The notes under the pieces: generated by a model
What the model was told of the DNA's origin: nothing
Seen by the model: only the letters and a program-made list of their open reading frames with translations
Database searches by the model: none
In this document: positions 21,158 through 22,855 of the stretch, in pieces
How the letters are laid out: each line of letters begins with the position of its first letter
Numbering within the stretch: the first letter of the stretch is position 1
Position numbers and translations under genes: made by a program
From: a virus
Reading direction: 5' to 3' (one strand)
IMG/VR virus record: IMGVR_UViG_3300009603_001659
Span: 1 to 22,855 of that record
DNA: 22,855 nt

Positions 21158-22224
21158 AGCATGGCCTTTAGGTCTTGTTCAAGAATTTTTAGAACAGGCT
21201 TATTCTTTTTCAGGAACTGATATAATTTTTCCTGTCCCTGAAATTTTAGAAATCTTATCTTTGCTTCCTCAGTATCATCAACCTCGTTTTCTTTAAGAAG
21301 AAAGGTAAGGTCTTTTTCGTGGTCTAGCATAAAATCACACGAATACCATGCGCCTCTTTTAGATATCAGCCCAAGGTCCGCTCCCAAGCTTAGAAGCTCT
21401 TGTACGAAATCCAAGCCAGTGCCATATTTAAGCCAGCTTTGACATTCTGTGTTGTTGGCTCCCATCGAGGAACAAAGAATACGCCAGTTAATCATTTGAC
21501 CAACCTGTTTTGTCCCAACATCCCAAGGCTTTATGCTTTTGACTTCCATCCTTGTGTCTGCTTGGTATTGAATTTTTCTACCGCAGTCTGGCATTCTAGG
21601 TTTGCCGTAGCCGCTAGTATTTGCTATGAAGTGTGTGATAATTACTATGGTTGCTCTTTGCTGAGTAACGACATTAGAAAGCTTGCGACAAAAAGATGCC
21701 AATATTTTCGGAAGACCGGCCCTAAAAGTTCCGCTTATATCTTCTGTTAGTTCTCGGTCTGGAATTAAAGAAGATGTTGAGTCAATTATGCAAACACAGC
21801 GATAGAAGTCTTTGCTGGTTATAAGTTTGATGGCTATATCTAAAAACTGTTCTGCACAGAGAGGCTCTTCATCTGAATGCACGATTCGCATTTTCTCTCT
21901 GTCTAAACCGTCAATGCCATCAAGGTTCATGGCTTTGAGTCTGCCCTCACCGTCGAGATAGATTATCGGACGTGCGCCATTTTCTTCTTTTTGGCAGTTG
22001 GCTGCTATTTGTAGGGCCGTGGTTGTTTTGCCAGTCTTGGGGTCTCCGGTAAGCAGAACCCAGCTACCCTCTTTCAAACCGCCGCCCAGAGCTATGTCTA
22101 TGGAGGGGCTAACAGGCAGAGTATCAAAGTCATTTCTTTCTTCAAAAACCTCCGTCCCACTGGAGATAACTTTCCCGTGTTTCTTAATTATATCCTTGGT
22201 AGTAGCATCGCTAAACGTCACCAT
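21154..22224 (-). CDS. RecA/UvsX-like recombinase
   Basis: This 356-aa protein has a single RecA ATPase core: Walker A GDPKTGKTT at 60-68, the YLDGEG strand at 89-94 where RecA has its catalytic glutamate, and Walker B CIIDSTS at 145-151. A TIVIITHFIANTSG strand follows, and KIQYQADTRMEV stands where RecA has its YxxxRLDIRR segment. The approach ALGGGLKEGSW is also RecA-like. It should form filaments on single strands for recombination-dependent repair or replication. A KaiC/RadA-type relative is a weaker option. The ATG is 14 nt inside the end of the preceding gene. Confidence 0.85.
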   Translation of the reverse strand: MVTFSDATTKDIIKKHGKVISSGTEVFEERNDFDTLPVSPSIDIALGGGLKEGSWVLLTGDPKTGKTTTALQIAANCQKEENGARPIIYLDGEGRLKAMNLDGIDGLDREKMRIVHSDEEPLCAEQFLDIAIKLITSKDFYRCVCIIDSTSSLIPDRELTEDISGTFRAGLPKILASFCRKLSNVVTQQRATIVIITHFIANTSGYGKPRMPDCGRKIQYQADTRMEVKSIKPWDVGTKQVGQMINWRILCSSMGANNTECQSWLKYGTGLDFVQELLSLGADLGLISKRGAWYSCDFMLDHEKDLTFLLKENEVDDTEEAKIRFLKFQGQEKLYQFLKKNKPVLKILEQDLKAML

Positions 22225-22651
22225 CTAATTCCCTTAGCTTTTGAAGATTACTTTTTTGCCCGAAAGGTTTTCTGGGCGTAGCAGAAGACGAGGCTGGCTT
22301 GACAACAGACTTTGTCTCGTCTTGCTTTTTTAGAATCTCAACCTGTTCCTCTATCATTTCCTTAAGGCTAGGAAATCTAAGAGAGTATATTTTTTGACCC
22401 CGCTTGCTTTTTAGAGCCGCTATTATTGCCCTCTCGTCGTATTCATCAACCAGCCTGTTCGCAGCAATAATTTGTAGCTGGTATGTTTTCTTCCACTTGC
22501 CGGTGTTCCAAAATTTATACGCTAGGCTTCCCTCATTACTATTCTCTGCCATTCGCTGGCACATCATCTCGGCTATATATTGCGCTCCAGTACAGTAATC
22601 TCCAGTTGAAGGAGATTTGTATCGGCTCAAATCTGTACGTTTTTCTGTCAT
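22211..22651 (-). CDS. Unknown 146-aa protein upstream of the recombinase
   Basis: I do not recognise a named family. The N-terminal half (YCTGAQYIAEMMCQRMAENS, then YKFWNTGKWKKTYQLQIIAANRLVDEY) is helical, followed by AIIAALKSKRGQKIYSLRFPS and a proline/serine-rich basic tail. I recall similar YCTGAQ plus KGKNIYSL proteins in environmental phage genomes, without known function. The ATG at 22651 shares one base with the upstream stop; a GTG at 22654 is just ahead of it. The order before recA, helicase and primase suggests a role in DNA metabolism, which is inference. Confidence 0.66.
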   Translation of the reverse strand: MTEKRTDLSRYKSPSTGDYCTGAQYIAEMMCQRMAENSNEGSLAYKFWNTGKWKKTYQLQIIAANRLVDEYDERAIIAALKSKRGQKIYSLRFPSLKEMIEEQVEILKKQDETKSVVKPASSSATPRKPFGQKSNLQKLRELDGDV

Positions 22652-22855
22652 CACACGTCGATTGTAGGTTTGGCTATCAAAGAAATGCCAGCGCTATCTG
22701 GGTTTCTGTTTTCTGACCACTCTCTTTTCAGTTCTGGAACAGTCCAATGACCAACATGGAGATTACCATCGTTTAAAGTACCCGCTATGAAACCATGATA
22801 GGTATCGTCTCCAAACATAAACCCACCTGCGGTTTTTCTAAAATAGAAACCGTCA
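22651..22855 (-). CDS. C-terminal end of an unknown protein (cut by window edge)
   Basis: An open frame enters from the window edge and gives the last 67 residues of a protein, from DGFYFRKTAGGFMFGDD through GTLNDGNLHVGHW to the end SLIAKPTIDV. It is rich in glycine and aromatics, and I do not recognise a family. Its TGA overlaps the ATG of the next gene by one base, the same coupling as elsewhere, which supports it as a real gene. Confidence 0.6.
   Translation of the reverse strand, partial: DGFYFRKTAGGFMFGDDTYHGFIAGTLNDGNLHVGHWTVPELKREWSENRNPDSAGISLIAKPTIDV

Overview
The window reads as a piece of a tailed double-stranded DNA phage genome (Caudoviricetes-like), probably from an environmental, possibly aquatic, sample. 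The evidence is a virus-style replication set (RecA-like recombinase, DnaB helicase, primase, deoxynucleotide kinase, Pol III alpha replicase, SSB), a short phage-type sigma factor, several nucleases and many small unknown genes. All are on the minus strand, packed with ATGA, TAATG or 10-60 nt overlaps and almost no free space. No rRNA, tRNA, integrase, transposon or CRISPR array was seen. No hallmark structural gene (capsid, terminase, tail) lies in the window, so the phage assignment is an inference from gene content and packing. Both ends cut through genes.

Transcription runs from high to low coordinates. Region 1 (22855 to about 10506) is DNA metabolism: two unknown genes, a RecA/UvsX-like recombinase, a Vsr/DUF559-like endonuclease, a helical unknown, a zinc-ribbon protein, DnaB helicase, CHC2/Toprim primase, deoxynucleoside monophosphate kinase, a Cas4/AddB-like nuclease with four candidate Fe-S cysteines, then a replicase in two pieces. 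The N-terminal piece has the PHP and palm domains with all three catalytic aspartates. The C-terminal piece has the fingers, the following domains and an OB fold. Between them lie a 72-aa unknown, a PD-(D/E)XK nuclease and a DnaQ-like DEDDh proofreading exonuclease.

Region 2 (10505 to 9094) starts with the only clear promoter: consensus -35 TTGACA, a 17-bp spacer and an extended -10 TGaTATAAT, placed in the only non-coding gap of note. It faces an unknown gene, ssb and a sigma-70-family factor, so a host-recognised promoter probably delivers the phage's own sigma factor.

Region 3 (9122 to 1) follows without a gap and is a ten-gene glycan module: five glycosyltransferase-like proteins, a sixth GT-A-like protein with a degenerate active site fused to a cysteine cluster, a small methyltransferase-like protein, a LicC-like nucleotidyltransferase, an NAD-dependent epimerase/dehydratase and the start of a GDP-L-fucose synthase. 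Together they look like a pathway for making activated sugars and adding them to an unknown acceptor, such as a virion protein or host surface glycan.

The points most worth checking are the split replicase with its embedded nuclease/proofreader genes, the two metal-binding cysteine modules built into glycosyltransferase proteins, and the coupling of a strong promoter and sigma factor to the glycan operon.
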